Source: Bacteroidota bacterium
GTDB lineage: Bacteria > Bacteroidota > Bacteroidia > Chitinophagales > Saprospiraceae
Assembly: GCA_024743405.1 (NCBI GenBank)
Contig: JANSWP010000053.1
Location: 1 to 48,975 of the forward strand
Length of the DNA: 48,975 nt
Direction of reading: 5' to 3'
Positions 8,636-18,002 of this stretch are shown piece after piece. The notes under the pieces are model-generated. The model saw nothing but the letters and a program-made list of their open reading frames with translations. It was not told the origin of the DNA and made no database searches. The position numbers and the translations under genes were made by a program. The number at the start of each line of letters is the position of its first letter. Position 1 is the stretch's first letter.

Positions 8636-11209
8636 ATGAAAAGATGCATTCTTTTTGCTTTTGCATTTTTCTTTGTGGCAACTATAATGATTGCTCAAAG
8701 GACGGTAACAGGCAATGTTATTGACTCCAATAAGGAACCGCTTATTGGGGCAAATATTATTTTAGTTGGAACCGGTACAGGTACCCTTACTGACGAAAAT
8801 GGTAATTTTGAATTGAAAGATATTTCTAGCTTGGAGGTTTTACTTGAGTTTAGTTATACAGGGTTTTCAACCCAAACTATTACTTTAAGGGAGGAACAAA
8901 GTAACATCACAGTGATAATGGAAGAAAATAACTTTCAGCTATTGGACATCGTGGTGACAGCGAATAAAAAATCACAAAATATACAAAATGTACCTATGGC
9001 GATTTCTACCATTTCGCCAGTACAATTGAGACGATCTGGAGCAAAAGGTTTTCGGGATTATGCGACTGGTATTCCAAATTTGGCATACGGGACTCAGGGT
9101 AGTGACGGCGGTGGTCGCTATTCAAATGAAATTTCAATTAGAGGCATTAGTGGTTTTAACACGACTGCCATGTATTTAGATGAAACACCACTTCCAGAGA
9201 GTATCGACCCTAATTTGATTGATGTAGCTCAAGTGGAGGTTTTAAAAGGCCCACAAGGAACGTTATATGGCTCTGCAACTATGGCTGGTGCTATAAAGGT
9301 GACGACAAATCGACCAAATCCAGTTCAACAAGAAGGTGCCGTTGGTGTATCTTTTTCTTCGGTGAAAGAAGGTGATTTGAATTATGGATTTAATGGATTG
9401 ATAAATCAGCCTATTTCAGATAAGGTTGCTTTTCGAGCTTCAGGTTATTATGATTTTCAGTCAGGAATTTATGATAGAGTAGTAAATACAGACGTCGAAA
9501 TCATTAATTCGGAAACAACATTGACAGAAGATTTCTATGGAGATCCAATTGATGTGTCAGCTGATGGCTGTCCGGGATGTTCGACGGATAAAACAGAAAA
9601 TGTAGATGATAAAAAGAACTATGGTTTTAACGCAAGTTTGGGCTTTTATCCAACCAAAAATATTTCTATTATTCCTAAAATTATTTATCAAAGAGAGGAG
9701 GGCAATGGGTACGATTTCGCAGAGGGTGATGTCAAAAGCTTCCTTCAAAATAGTAATACAGGGATTGATGAATCTTTTGAAGATAAATGGACGCATTACA
9801 GCCTCGGAATTGAGATTGAACTCGGAAATGGGAAATTAGTGTCTAGTACTTCATTTTTGGATAGATTATATAGGGAGGTCGAAGATGTAAGTGATATTAA
9901 TACAATTTGGTGGTTGGAATATGAAGATGAAAGTATCGATGCGGGCGACGCAATTTGGGCAGATGATGTGGAGCGAAGTGTCGGGACAAAAATGTTTCAA
10001 CAAGAATTGCGATACCAATCAGGTTTTGCCAGTAAATTCAATTTTTTAGCAGGAGCATATTTTCGATACTCAGAAAGTGACTGGCTTTATTTGGATGAAA
10101 GACCAGGTATGTCAACTTATCTGTTATCTGATAATGCATTTGACCCAGATGAATGTCCTGATTGTACATGGGATTATGACCATGTAATGGAAAATCCGAA
10201 TAGCCCTTGGTATAAATATGATGGACTTTTTGAAGATAGAGAATTCGCTTTATTTGGTGAGTTATACTATGATATTACGTCAAGGCTAAAAGCTACTTTC
10301 GGTTTTCGATATTTCAATTCTTTTCGGCTGAAAGACATCGAAGAAGATGGAGCCGATTTTGGTTTTATGCCATTAGGCTTAGAAGATGAGAATACCGAGT
10401 CTGCTTTCAATCCGAAATTTAATTTAACCTATAGATTAAGTAATGACCAGTTAGTTTATGCAACAGTGGTAAGAGGTTTTCGATTAGGTGATATCAATGA
10501 AAATTTACCTTCATTTTGTCAGGAAGAGTTGGATGAAACCGGTACGAGTTTCCCTAGGTTTTTCTCAAGTGACCATGTTTGGAATTATGAGTTGGGATTC
10601 AAGAGTAAATGGGCAAATGGAAGATTAATTACGAACACTGCTTTGTTTTATAACAAATGGGGAAACCTACAACAATACCGATTCCTTGGATGTGGATGGG
10701 GATATACGAGCAATGTTGGAACGGCCGATACGAAAGGTTTTGAACTGGATGTTCGATTCAAAGCCAATAAAAACTTAGAACTAACTGGTGGGGTAGGACT
10801 TTTGGATCCTGTTATCAGTGAGGGCGGTGAATTTTTAGAGGCGGAAGCGGATGATCAGATTCTTTATTCACCAAAAATTACTGGGAATATTGCTGCCAAT
10901 TATGCTAAAGATTTGAATAGCAGTACATCCTTTTATCTTTCTGTGAATCTTCAACATACTGGTGAACGATTGGGAACTTACGCTCCTGAAGAATATCTAG
11001 ATGGCATTTATCCCGCTTATACACTTATGAATGCACGAGTTGGTTTACAATTTCCAAATTATGAGATTTCTCTTTTTGGAAATAATTTGACGAATACACA
11101 AGCCAATTTTGGAGAGATTCAATCTTTCGCAGGTAATGTTTCAGGTCGGCCAAGATTCGCAACGAATCGTCCGATTACGATCGGATTACAAGGAAGAATT
11201 TATTTTTAA
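8636..11209 (+). CDS. TonB-dependent outer-membrane receptor, no SusD partner
   Basis: An outer-membrane receptor of 857 residues for energy-dependent uptake. It has a signal peptide (about 1-20), a carboxypeptidase-D-regulatory-like domain (TVTGNVIDSNKEPLIGANI), then a plug (VPMAISTISPVQL; EVLKGPQGTLYGSATMAGAI) and a C-terminal barrel ending in RIYF. The ATG at 8636 is preferred over 8615 because it gives a normal signal peptide. There is no SusD gene next to it, so this is not a SusCD pair. Two barrel segments carry the same pattern D-x-C-P-x-C-x-x-D (residues 310-318 and 505-513). The substrate is unknown; the downstream amine oxidase and sulfatase suggest a sulfated or amine-containing ligand, which is only inference. 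Confidence 0.93.
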   Translation: MKRCILFAFAFFFVATIMIAQRTVTGNVIDSNKEPLIGANIILVGTGTGTLTDENGNFELKDISSLEVLLEFSYTGFSTQTITLREEQSNITVIMEENNFQLLDIVVTANKKSQNIQNVPMAISTISPVQLRRSGAKGFRDYATGIPNLAYGTQGSDGGGRYSNEISIRGISGFNTTAMYLDETPLPESIDPNLIDVAQVEVLKGPQGTLYGSATMAGAIKVTTNRPNPVQQEGAVGVSFSSVKEGDLNYGFNGLINQPISDKVAFRASGYYDFQSGIYDRVVNTDVEIINSETTLTEDFYGDPIDVSADGCPGCSTDKTENVDDKKNYGFNASLGFYPTKNISIIPKIIYQREEGNGYDFAEGDVKSFLQNSNTGIDESFEDKWTHYSLGIEIELGNGKLVSSTSFLDRLYREVEDVSDINTIWWLEYEDESIDAGDAIWADDVERSVGTKMFQQELRYQSGFASKFNFLAGAYFRYSESDWLYLDERPGMSTYLLSDNAFDPDECPDCTWDYDHVMENPNSPWYKYDGLFEDREFALFGELYYDITSRLKATFGFRYFNSFRLKDIEEDGADFGFMPLGLEDENTESAFNPKFNLTYRLSNDQLVYATVVRGFRLGDINENLPSFCQEELDETGTSFPRFFSSDHVWNYELGFKSKWANGRLITNTALFYNKWGNLQQYRFLGCGWGYTSNVGTADTKGFELDVRFKANKNLELTGGVGLLDPVISEGGEFLEAEADDQILYSPKITGNIAANYAKDLNSSTSFYLSVNLQHTGERLGTYAPEEYLDGIYPAYTLMNARVGLQFPNYEISLFGNNLTNTQANFGEIQSFAGNVSGRPRFATNRPITIGLQGRIYF

Positions 11210-11218
11210 TACCTTTTT

Positions 11219-11267
11219 GGCTGTAAGAAAAGTCGCTATTTGCAATGGCGTGACTTATAATACAGCC
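11219..11267. terminator. Hairpin after the TonB receptor gene (attenuator candidate)
   Basis: Ten bases after the receptor stop, GGCTGTA (11219-11225) pairs with TACAGCC (11261-11267), and inside it AAGTC (11230-11234) pairs with GACTT (11252-11256). There is no clear T-run, so it may lower expression of the downstream genes or protect the receptor mRNA rather than end transcription. Confidence 0.35.
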
Positions 11268-11287
11268 TTTCGACTTCATCTTCCGAA

Positions 11288-12109
11288 ATGACTATCAAAA
11301 GAACAACTTGGTTCCAAATATTCAAATACGGGGTGTATACAGCCGTATTTTTCAATGTGATTCTTTTCATGAATAGAGAATTTGAGGCGGGTGCTCATCG
11401 GTTTTCGGAAGGATTTACTTTGGAAAATTTCATGGAGGCATTCACTTCTACTTTTGATACTGCGGCATGGGTGATTCTTCTTTTGCTCTTTGAATTAGAA
11501 ACTTATATAATCCCTCATGAAAAAATGAAGGGGAATTTAAAGTGGATTTTTCCATTGATAAGAGGAGGTTGTTATATTGTTATTGTTTCTTCTTTTATAG
11601 GGTATTGTAATAATTATGTATGGTTGCAAAAATTTGAAAAGATCAATATTGAGTCTATTTGTGAAGTCACTGGTCAATCTTGGATGATTGAATTAGATGA
11701 ATTTAAGATCATTACAGAAAAAAATTGTGGTCAATTATCTGAAAGCGATCGCTTTTTTAAATACGAGGCGAAGAATATTTATACCGATGATCAACTTTTA
11801 AAATCGACCTATGGATTAGCGATAGTAGATATTTTAAATTCATTAGCGTGGATATTGGTCGTTTTGGTATTGGAAATCGACGTATGGTTACAACTCAAGA
11901 ATAAGTTTGTCGGAAGATTTTTTAGAATGAGTAAATACATGAAAAATGTGCTTTATTCCATTCTATTGTTTGCGGCTATTTATTGGGGTATCTTCGGCGA
12001 CTTTCTCGAATTTTGGGATGCTTTCTTGTGGATTGTCGCCTTTGTTTTTATTGAAATGAATCTTTTTGATTGGAAAAAAGAAACAGATAAGGACGTTTCC
12101 GTTGATTAA
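11288..12109 (+). CDS. Six-helix membrane protein with a threefold internal repeat, unknown function
   Basis: I do not recognise this 273-residue protein. It has about six membrane segments (roughly 14-28, 58-74, 86-106, 178-198, 218-236, 242-260) and a soluble loop (about 112-172) with cysteines at 125 and 147. The second helix of each pair carries W-x7-E-[LIM]-[EDN]-x-[YWF]: W61/E69/E71/Y73, W188/E196/D198/W200 and W248/E256/N258/F260. The first helices also align on a Tyr (Y17, Y96, Y223). This indicates three copies of a two-helix unit with buried acidic residues. It lies between a TonB receptor and a flavin oxidase, so a role in transport or redox coupling is possible but unproven. Confidence 0.85.
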   Translation: MTIKRTTWFQIFKYGVYTAVFFNVILFMNREFEAGAHRFSEGFTLENFMEAFTSTFDTAAWVILLLLFELETYIIPHEKMKGNLKWIFPLIRGGCYIVIVSSFIGYCNNYVWLQKFEKINIESICEVTGQSWMIELDEFKIITEKNCGQLSESDRFFKYEAKNIYTDDQLLKSTYGLAIVDILNSLAWILVVLVLEIDVWLQLKNKFVGRFFRMSKYMKNVLYSILLFAAIYWGIFGDFLEFWDAFLWIVAFVFIEMNLFDWKKETDKDVSVD

Positions 12110-12137
12110 AATTTCTTCTATAACTATCTACCTTTTT

Positions 12138-13496
12138 ATGAAGTCAACCGAAAACATCACTCAAGTCAAACCAAAGATAATCGTAATCGGAGCGGGTGTT
12201 TCAGGTCTTACGACTGCCAAGTTGTTGCATGAAGATGGTTTTGATGTAACGATTTTAGAGGCAAAGGAGAGAATTGGGGGGCGGACATATACCCTCAATT
12301 TGGGCGAAGCAAAAGTAGATACTGGTGCATCTTGGATTCATCTCAAGAATGGAAATCCATTAACCTATATTTTCAATGCCTATAATTTCGAAATCATTAA
12401 TGATCGTCGAAATGCCTTTCAACTTTGGGATGAAAAAGTAGGCAAAAAAATCGGGTGGAAAAAGTATTTATACTGGCGGGAAGCGGTGAAAATCAGGATG
12501 AAAAGTATTGATGATTATGAGGGTGCCGCCAAAGACAAAACGGCTGCAAATTTTTTTGAAGAATATATAAAATTGAAAAAATGGAGTCCAAAAAAGGAAC
12601 GAATCATTCGATTTTTGCATGCAGTTATGGTAGAGGTTGATTATGCAGCAAGGTTACAAGATATTTCCTATTCTGATGAATATTATCTCGACAATTTTAT
12701 TGAAAAAAAACAATCAGATGGTTTTCCTTCGGGAGGTTATAAAGAGTTGGTGAATGCGTTAAGTGAAGGGTTGAATATCCAACTTTCAACCATCGTAGAG
12801 CGTATTGATTATTTTGATACTAACGTCAAAATCTTTACCAATGAAGGTGTTTTTGTCTGCGATCAACTGGTAGTGACAGTTCCTTTAGGAGTACTGAAAA
12901 AGCAATCGATTGAGTTTCGTCCATCTCTGTCAAAAAGAAAGATAAATGCTATCCATTCGATTGGATTCGGTAATTTGGAAAAAGTCATTTTTACTTTTGA
13001 AAAGCCTTTTAAAAGTAAAGAAAAGTATCATTTTTACTTTGGAGAAAATGAAAATGGCTTAGAATTTCCACTTATTTATAACTGTTCTCATACAGCGGGA
13101 GTTCCTACATTGATGATGTTTTATTGTACAGAATTCGCAGAAGAAATGCAAGAGAAGAGTGATCAAGAGATATTGAAGGCTGCCCAAAAAGTAGTTGAAA
13201 AAGTATTTAATGTACCGAATCTACAACCCATAAATGCTCATGTTACTCGCTGGTCCAAAGATCCTTTTTCCTATGGTTCTTATAGTTATAGTAATAGAGA
13301 TGCGACTGATTCAGATATGAAAATTCTTGCCGAGTCTATTGATGGTAAAATCTTTTTTGCAGGGGAAGCTACTTTTCCAGAGGGACAAGGGTATGTGCAT
13401 GGCGCTTTATTATCAGGCGTCCGTGAAGCAGCAAAATTAGGGGCTTCTTTGAATGGGATCAAAGGATTAAAAAATTATTTTGAAGCGAAAAAATAA
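12138..13496 (+). CDS. Flavin-containing amine oxidase family protein
   Basis: An FAD enzyme of the monoamine/polyamine oxidase superfamily, about 452 residues from the ATG at 12138. This start clears the preceding gene; the reading frame is open further upstream, but that would overlap. Motifs are the dinucleotide fold VIGAGVSGLTTAKLL (residues 16-30), ERIGGRTYT, DTGASWIH, and the C-terminal FAD-binding IFFAGEATFPEGQGYVHGAL. There is no signal peptide, so it is probably cytosolic. Family members oxidise amines such as tryptophan or polyamines; the substrate cannot be read. It is 28 bases after the membrane-protein gene and 10 bases before the sulfatase, in a likely operon with the TonB receptor. 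Confidence 0.9.
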   Translation: MKSTENITQVKPKIIVIGAGVSGLTTAKLLHEDGFDVTILEAKERIGGRTYTLNLGEAKVDTGASWIHLKNGNPLTYIFNAYNFEIINDRRNAFQLWDEKVGKKIGWKKYLYWREAVKIRMKSIDDYEGAAKDKTAANFFEEYIKLKKWSPKKERIIRFLHAVMVEVDYAARLQDISYSDEYYLDNFIEKKQSDGFPSGGYKELVNALSEGLNIQLSTIVERIDYFDTNVKIFTNEGVFVCDQLVVTVPLGVLKKQSIEFRPSLSKRKINAIHSIGFGNLEKVIFTFEKPFKSKEKYHFYFGENENGLEFPLIYNCSHTAGVPTLMMFYCTEFAEEMQEKSDQEILKAAQKVVEKVFNVPNLQPINAHVTRWSKDPFSYGSYSYSNRDATDSDMKILAESIDGKIFFAGEATFPEGQGYVHGALLSGVREAAKLGASLNGIKGLKNYFEAKK

Positions 13497-13506
13497 CCAC
13501 GTTAAT

Positions 13507-15060
13507 ATGAAAAATTCGGTCTTAATTTTTGGTGTTTTATGCATAATGTTGAGTTGCCATTCAGAAGGAAATAAACAAATCAAAACGCCCAATATCATTT
13601 ATGTTTTGGCCGATGATTTAGGTTATGGAGATATTTCTACGTTTAATGAAAAAGGAAAAATCAAAACGCCAAATATTGATCGAATTGCCGAAGAAGGTAT
13701 CAAATTTACAGATGCACACAGCGCATCTTCGGTGTGTACGCCGACTAGATATAGCATTCTCACTGGACGATATAATTGGCGAAGTAGACTCAAATCGGGT
13801 GTCTTGACAGGCAAATCAAAAGCATTGATTCCAAATACTCGAACCACGGTTGCGTCTATGCTTCAAAAAAGTGGCTACCACACTGCATTTATCGGAAAAT
13901 GGCACTTAGGTTGGGATTGGGCATTGAAAACGGAAGAACTTGGAGGTAGTGGCTGGAATGCGAGCGATTTTGATAATATTGACTTTGCAAAACCCATTAA
14001 AAACACACCAAATGATTTAGGGTTTGATTATGCTTATGGACATTCGGGATCTCTGGATATGGCACCCTATGTATATGTCGAAAATGGGAAAGCTACGCAA
14101 GTTCCAGATACGGTAACCGTTGATAAAGGAAAATATACTTGGTGGCGGGAAGGGCCAACATCAAAGGATTTTATTCATGAAAAGGTAACGCCTCATTTTT
14201 TTAAAAAAGCTATTGATTTAATTAATCAACAGTCAAGTGAAAAGCCGTTCTTTTTATACCTCGCTTTACCTTCTCCTCATACTCCAATCCTGCCAACTAA
14301 AGCGTGGCAAGGAAAAAGTAATTTGAACCCATACGCTGATTTTGTGATGATGATTGATGATTATATGGGACAACTTATGGCGGCGTTAGAATCTCAAAAT
14401 CTTTCGGAGAATACACTTTTGATTTTTACAAGCGACAACGGTTGTTCGCCACAAGCTGATTTTAAGATTTTAGCCGAAAAAGGACACAATCCAAATTATG
14501 TTTTTCGAGGGCATAAAGCAGATATTTATGAAGGAGGGCATAGAGTGCCTTTTGTGGCTAAGTGGGAGGAAGGTATCGAGAAAGGGGTGGTCTCGAAAGA
14601 ACTGATTTGCTCAACTGATTTAATGGCAACTTGTGCTGAAATTATCGGTTATGATTTAGCAGAGAATGAAGGTGAAGACAGCCAAAGTATGTTGTCTGCT
14701 TTTGGAAATAAAAACGAAATAAATAATCGAAAAGACATTATACATCATTCCATAAATGGGTCGTTCGCGATTCGAAAAGGAGACTGGAAATTGATCATGA
14801 ATGCTGGCTCTGGTGGATGGAGTTTTCCAACACCGAAACAAGTTCAGGAGATAGACACCTTACCATCCATTCAATTATTTGATCTAAGGAGCGACCCTTC
14901 AGAAACCACAAATTTACAGGCTGAAGCCCCTCAAAAAGTGAGTGAGTTAACTGAAATGCTAACTGACTATATCCTAAATGGCCGCAGTACGCCTGGTAAA
15001 AAGCAAAGTAATGACCCTATTGAAGGAGCATGGAAACAGGTTGGTTTTATGAAAAAATGA
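13507..15060 (+). CDS. Sulfatase (formylglycine-dependent), lipoprotein
   Basis: A type I sulfatase of 517 residues. The N-terminus (MKNSV to MLSC, Cys17) looks like a lipoprotein signal, which decides the start at 13507; the in-frame ATG at 13480 would overlap the oxidase gene and spoil the signal. Metal-binding ADD (D36, D37) and the active-site SVCTPTR (C77, converted to formylglycine; CxPxR with Thr instead of Ser) are present, followed by LTGRY, GKWHLGW and FTSDNG. It hydrolyses sulfate esters, probably on glycans at the cell surface or in the periplasm. No maturase gene is in this window, so that must be elsewhere. It converges on the MDR gene with only 20 bases between the stops and no terminator hairpin. 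Confidence 0.93.
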   Translation: MKNSVLIFGVLCIMLSCHSEGNKQIKTPNIIYVLADDLGYGDISTFNEKGKIKTPNIDRIAEEGIKFTDAHSASSVCTPTRYSILTGRYNWRSRLKSGVLTGKSKALIPNTRTTVASMLQKSGYHTAFIGKWHLGWDWALKTEELGGSGWNASDFDNIDFAKPIKNTPNDLGFDYAYGHSGSLDMAPYVYVENGKATQVPDTVTVDKGKYTWWREGPTSKDFIHEKVTPHFFKKAIDLINQQSSEKPFFLYLALPSPHTPILPTKAWQGKSNLNPYADFVMMIDDYMGQLMAALESQNLSENTLLIFTSDNGCSPQADFKILAEKGHNPNYVFRGHKADIYEGGHRVPFVAKWEEGIEKGVVSKELICSTDLMATCAEIIGYDLAENEGEDSQSMLSAFGNKNEINNRKDIIHHSINGSFAIRKGDWKLIMNAGSGGWSFPTPKQVQEIDTLPSIQLFDLRSDPSETTNLQAEAPQKVSELTEMLTDYILNGRSTPGKKQSNDPIEGAWKQVGFMKK

Positions 15061-15080
15061 ACCTGTTTGGGAGCGTCTGA

Positions 15081-16082
15081 TTACCATTCTAAAACGATTT
15101 TTCCGAAGTGTTTTCCTGTCTCTTGATAACGAAAAGCATCTGCCAATTCATCAAAACCAAAACTTCGGTCAATCACAGGTTTAAAACCAGCGACATCAAT
15201 AGCCCGAATCATAGCTTCTTGAGACAACCGACAGTCTACTGCGATACCTTTTAGGCGAAGGTGTTTGAAAAATAATTTAGGGAAGGTAATTTGTCCTTTT
15301 CGACCGTTACCCAAGATGCCAATGGATATGATACTTCCCCCAATTTTCGCCGCTTCAATCGATTGAACCATGGTTGAACCGCCGCCTACATCAAGTACGT
15401 GATCAACGCCACCCCCCGTCATTTTGAAAATGGTTTTACCCCATCTTTCATCTGTTTTATAATTGACAACTGCCGATGCGCCCATTGCTTTTAATCGCGC
15501 TGCTTTTTCTTCTGAAGAGGTGGTTGCAACGACTGTGGCACCAGTAGCCTTGGCAATTTGTAAACCAAATATAGACATCCCTCCTGTACCTTCAATGAGC
15601 ACTGTTTCACCCGCTTTTAAACTACCTTCGGTGACCAAACCTCGCCAAGCGGTTAAGGCTGCACAAGGCAAAGTAGCGGCTTCTGCATAACTATATCCTT
15701 TGGGAATTGCTGTCACCGCAGAGGCTGCAACACATGATTTTTCGGTAATAAAACCGTCAACGGTCTCACCTGAAATAAATCGAGTTTTATTAAATGTAGG
15801 TGTACCCTCTATCCAATTTGGAAAAAACATAGACATCACTTTATCGCCTACTTTCCATTGATCTACCTCTTCGCCAATTGCAATGATCTCTCCAGCTCCA
15901 TCTGACATAGGGACTCGGTTTTCGGGTACTGGAATGCCTCCTATGGCCACCAAATAATCATGAAAATTTAAAGAAGTCGCGTGCCAATGAACTAAAATTT
16001 CATCCTTTTTTGGCGTTGGGTCAAGTCGTTCAGTGATTCTTAATTGATCAAGACCACTACCATTTACTTCAATTGCTTTCAT
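15081..16082 (-). CDS. MDR family zinc-independent NAD(P)-dependent oxidoreductase
   Basis: A 333-residue medium-chain dehydrogenase/reductase. It has the GroES-like N-terminal domain (HWHATSLNFHDYLV) and a Rossmann fold with VLIEGTGGMSIFGLQIAKA near 160-180, then VNYKTDERWG and GGGVDHVLDVGGG. The structural zinc cysteines of classical alcohol dehydrogenases are absent, so it fits the quinone-oxidoreductase-like branch. The substrate is unknown. It is the last gene of a minus-strand run and is separated by 96 bases from the FrnE-like gene, so co-transcription is possible but not certain. Confidence 0.88.
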   Translation of the reverse strand: MKAIEVNGSGLDQLRITERLDPTPKKDEILVHWHATSLNFHDYLVAIGGIPVPENRVPMSDGAGEIIAIGEEVDQWKVGDKVMSMFFPNWIEGTPTFNKTRFISGETVDGFITEKSCVAASAVTAIPKGYSYAEAATLPCAALTAWRGLVTEGSLKAGETVLIEGTGGMSIFGLQIAKATGATVVATTSSEEKAARLKAMGASAVVNYKTDERWGKTIFKMTGGGVDHVLDVGGGSTMVQSIEAAKIGGSIISIGILGNGRKGQITFPKLFFKHLRLKGIAVDCRLSQEAMIRAIDVAGFKPVIDRSFGFDELADAFRYQETGKHFGKIVLEW

Positions 16083-16178
16083 ATTGTTATGCTAATATTA
16101 TTAGAATTTTTACCCTTTAAATACCACCTTTCTGAAAAACCTAAATTTCTGCCAAGCATTATTCAAAGGATGACAAGT

Positions 16179-16811
16179 CTATTGAATTTCTGCTGCTCGT
16201 CGAATGTAGTTTTCCCAAACGTCGAAAGGTTGCAAACCTGGGAGAATGATTTTTCGATCTAATTTGAGGCTAGGTACCACTGTGACAAACTCTTCTTTTA
16301 CCCTCTTTAGGGCCGTGTTTAGTTCTTTTTCGCCAAGATTAGTAAACAAAAATTCACTCAAAATAGATTTGCTCATACCTATCGATTTTCCAAGCGACAC
16401 AAGGTAATCAAGGTCTTCAATATCTTGTCCTTTTTCAAAATAACTAATAAAAATCTGTTTGGCTAATTCGAATTTTGTCGCATTGTCCTCCACTAATTGA
16501 ATCAAGCGATGTGCCTCCAAACTATAAGGAATACGTTCAATATTTTTATAGTTAATTTCAACACCTTCTTTTTGTGCCTCTTGTTTCAGACTTTTACCCA
16601 TACCTGGTTTTGTCCTTTTTGAAAAAGCGGATTTTGGCAACCCTCCACTCGGAATTTGAGGATATAAAACAAAAGGAACTAACTCAATATCTAAGTTTAT
16701 TTCGCCAATCAATTTTTCTTTAAGCCGCTCCAAACGGATTTTCCCAATATAACACCATGGGCAAATAAAATCTGATATGAATTGGATATGGATTGTTTTT
16801 GAGCTTGCCAT
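16179..16811 (-). CDS. DsbA family FrnE-like oxidoreductase
   Basis: A 210-residue thioredoxin-fold protein with FISDFICPWCYIGKIRL at residues 10-26, giving a CPWC active site. It has the helical insert of the FrnE/2-hydroxychromene-2-carboxylate isomerase-like group (PYSLEAHRLIQL and a following helical bundle). There is no signal peptide, so unlike classical DsbA it should be cytosolic. Members act on disulfides or glutathione adducts; here the role is unknown. It follows the AGE epimerase gene by 12 bases, so it is most likely in the same operon. Confidence 0.9.
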   Translation of the reverse strand: MASSKTIHIQFISDFICPWCYIGKIRLERLKEKLIGEINLDIELVPFVLYPQIPSGGLPKSAFSKRTKPGMGKSLKQEAQKEGVEINYKNIERIPYSLEAHRLIQLVEDNATKFELAKQIFISYFEKGQDIEDLDYLVSLGKSIGMSKSILSEFLFTNLGEKELNTALKRVKEEFVTVVPSLKLDRKIILPGLQPFDVWENYIRRAAEIQ

Positions 16812-16823
16812 AAATAGGGTTGG

Positions 16824-18002
16824 TTAGAGTTCTTCAAGTATTTTAAAGCATTGAAAAAGTCCTCTAGGTACATGAAAACAACCTTTCCACTTGCCCCCTT
16901 TTAAATCTAATAAAACTTCTCCTTGGCGATTCAGATATCCAAACCATTCGCCATACTTTGGATCCGAAAAGTGCGACCAAGTATATTCATGTATACGCTC
17001 AAACCATTGCCAACATTTTTCATTTTTTGTTAGTTGAAATCCTTTTAAAAGTGCAACCAAAGTTTCCAAATGTACCCACCATAGTTTTTGATCCCATTCC
17101 AATTGTTGAGGAGGAGTTCCTTTGAAATCTAAAAAATAAAAAATGCCTTCCTGTTTTTCATCCCAACCAAATTCGAGCATTTTCAAGGTTCTTTCAACGG
17201 CGATTTGAATCAGATTTTGATCATTGGCACGTTGTCCCAAGTCCATAATAAACCACATCGCTTCTATGGCATGACCAGGATTTAAAAGGCGTCCTTCAAA
17301 GGAGTTCGAAAATTGCCCGTTAGGAGTAATGTTTTCCAAAATCAGCCCACTTTCTTCGTGATAAAAAACCTTCATCACTTCATGAATACAATTAGAAATG
17401 GTCTCTTTAACAAGTTTTTTGTCCAAGAGTGGTTCAATTTCTAAACATAAATTGCAAAGAATCATCGGCAAGGCGAAATTCTTTAGTGGGCGCGTGTTAG
17501 GGTAGGATTTATTATAGATTCCCTTTGGGTTCGATTGTTTTTTCAGAATGTTTTGAAAGGTCGAAATAGCTATCTGAGCATATTCTTCTTTTTGTGTGGC
17601 TTCATATAATTGTCCAAAGGCCATGGTTGCAAAACAATCTGAAAATATATTATAAGGTTGGATTAGGGGTTGACCTTTTTGATTCAAGGAAAAATACCAA
17701 TTGCCATGTTCATCATGTCCATATTTTTGCAAAAAATCAGCGCCATGAATTGCAAAATCTAACCATTCTTCTTTTTTTTCAAAACGATTATACAACATAG
17801 AAAAAGTCCAAGCTTGTCGAGCCTGAAGCCAAATGAATTTATCGGTGTCAAATATTTTTCCGTCTCTCAAAAGGCAAGTGAAATAGCCGCCAAATTCGGT
17901 GTCCTTTGAGTGATTTATCCAAAAAGGAAGGACATTTTGAAGGAGTTCATTTTTGTATTGATTGGCTAATTTTTGTATTGTTTTAGAAGAAGGTTGCGTC
18001 AT
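16824..18002 (-). CDS. AGE family epimerase (N-acylglucosamine 2-epimerase-like)
   Basis: A 392-residue cytosolic (alpha/alpha)6-barrel enzyme. Signatures are FGGYFTCLLRDG, DKFIWLQARQAWTFSMLYN (about 50-70), NPGHAIEAMW, WWVHLETLVALL and the C-terminal KGCFHVPRGLFQCFKIL, including the conserved His residues used for C2 proton transfer in characterised members. The family interconverts GlcNAc/ManNAc, glucose/mannose or cellobiose/Glc-Man; which one cannot be told from sequence. It overlaps the DUF4434 gene by 4 bases (ATGA), so the two are translationally coupled. With a symporter and a GH92 mannosidase close by, mannose or ManNAc handling is plausible. Confidence 0.92.
   Translation of the reverse strand: MTQPSSKTIQKLANQYKNELLQNVLPFWINHSKDTEFGGYFTCLLRDGKIFDTDKFIWLQARQAWTFSMLYNRFEKKEEWLDFAIHGADFLQKYGHDEHGNWYFSLNQKGQPLIQPYNIFSDCFATMAFGQLYEATQKEEYAQIAISTFQNILKKQSNPKGIYNKSYPNTRPLKNFALPMILCNLCLEIEPLLDKKLVKETISNCIHEVMKVFYHEESGLILENITPNGQFSNSFEGRLLNPGHAIEAMWFIMDLGQRANDQNLIQIAVERTLKMLEFGWDEKQEGIFYFLDFKGTPPQQLEWDQKLWWVHLETLVALLKGFQLTKNEKCWQWFERIHEYTWSHFSDPKYGEWFGYLNRQGEVLLDLKGGKWKGCFHVPRGLFQCFKILEEL

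Noticed and set aside
8533-8724. Short open frame upstream of and overlapping the TonB receptor
   Set aside because: It has no domain pattern, overlaps a clear signal peptide in another frame, and looks like chance.
8636-11209. SusC-type interpretation of the TonB receptor
   Set aside because: No SusD gene is adjacent and the protein is shorter than usual SusC proteins, so only a general TonB receptor is called.
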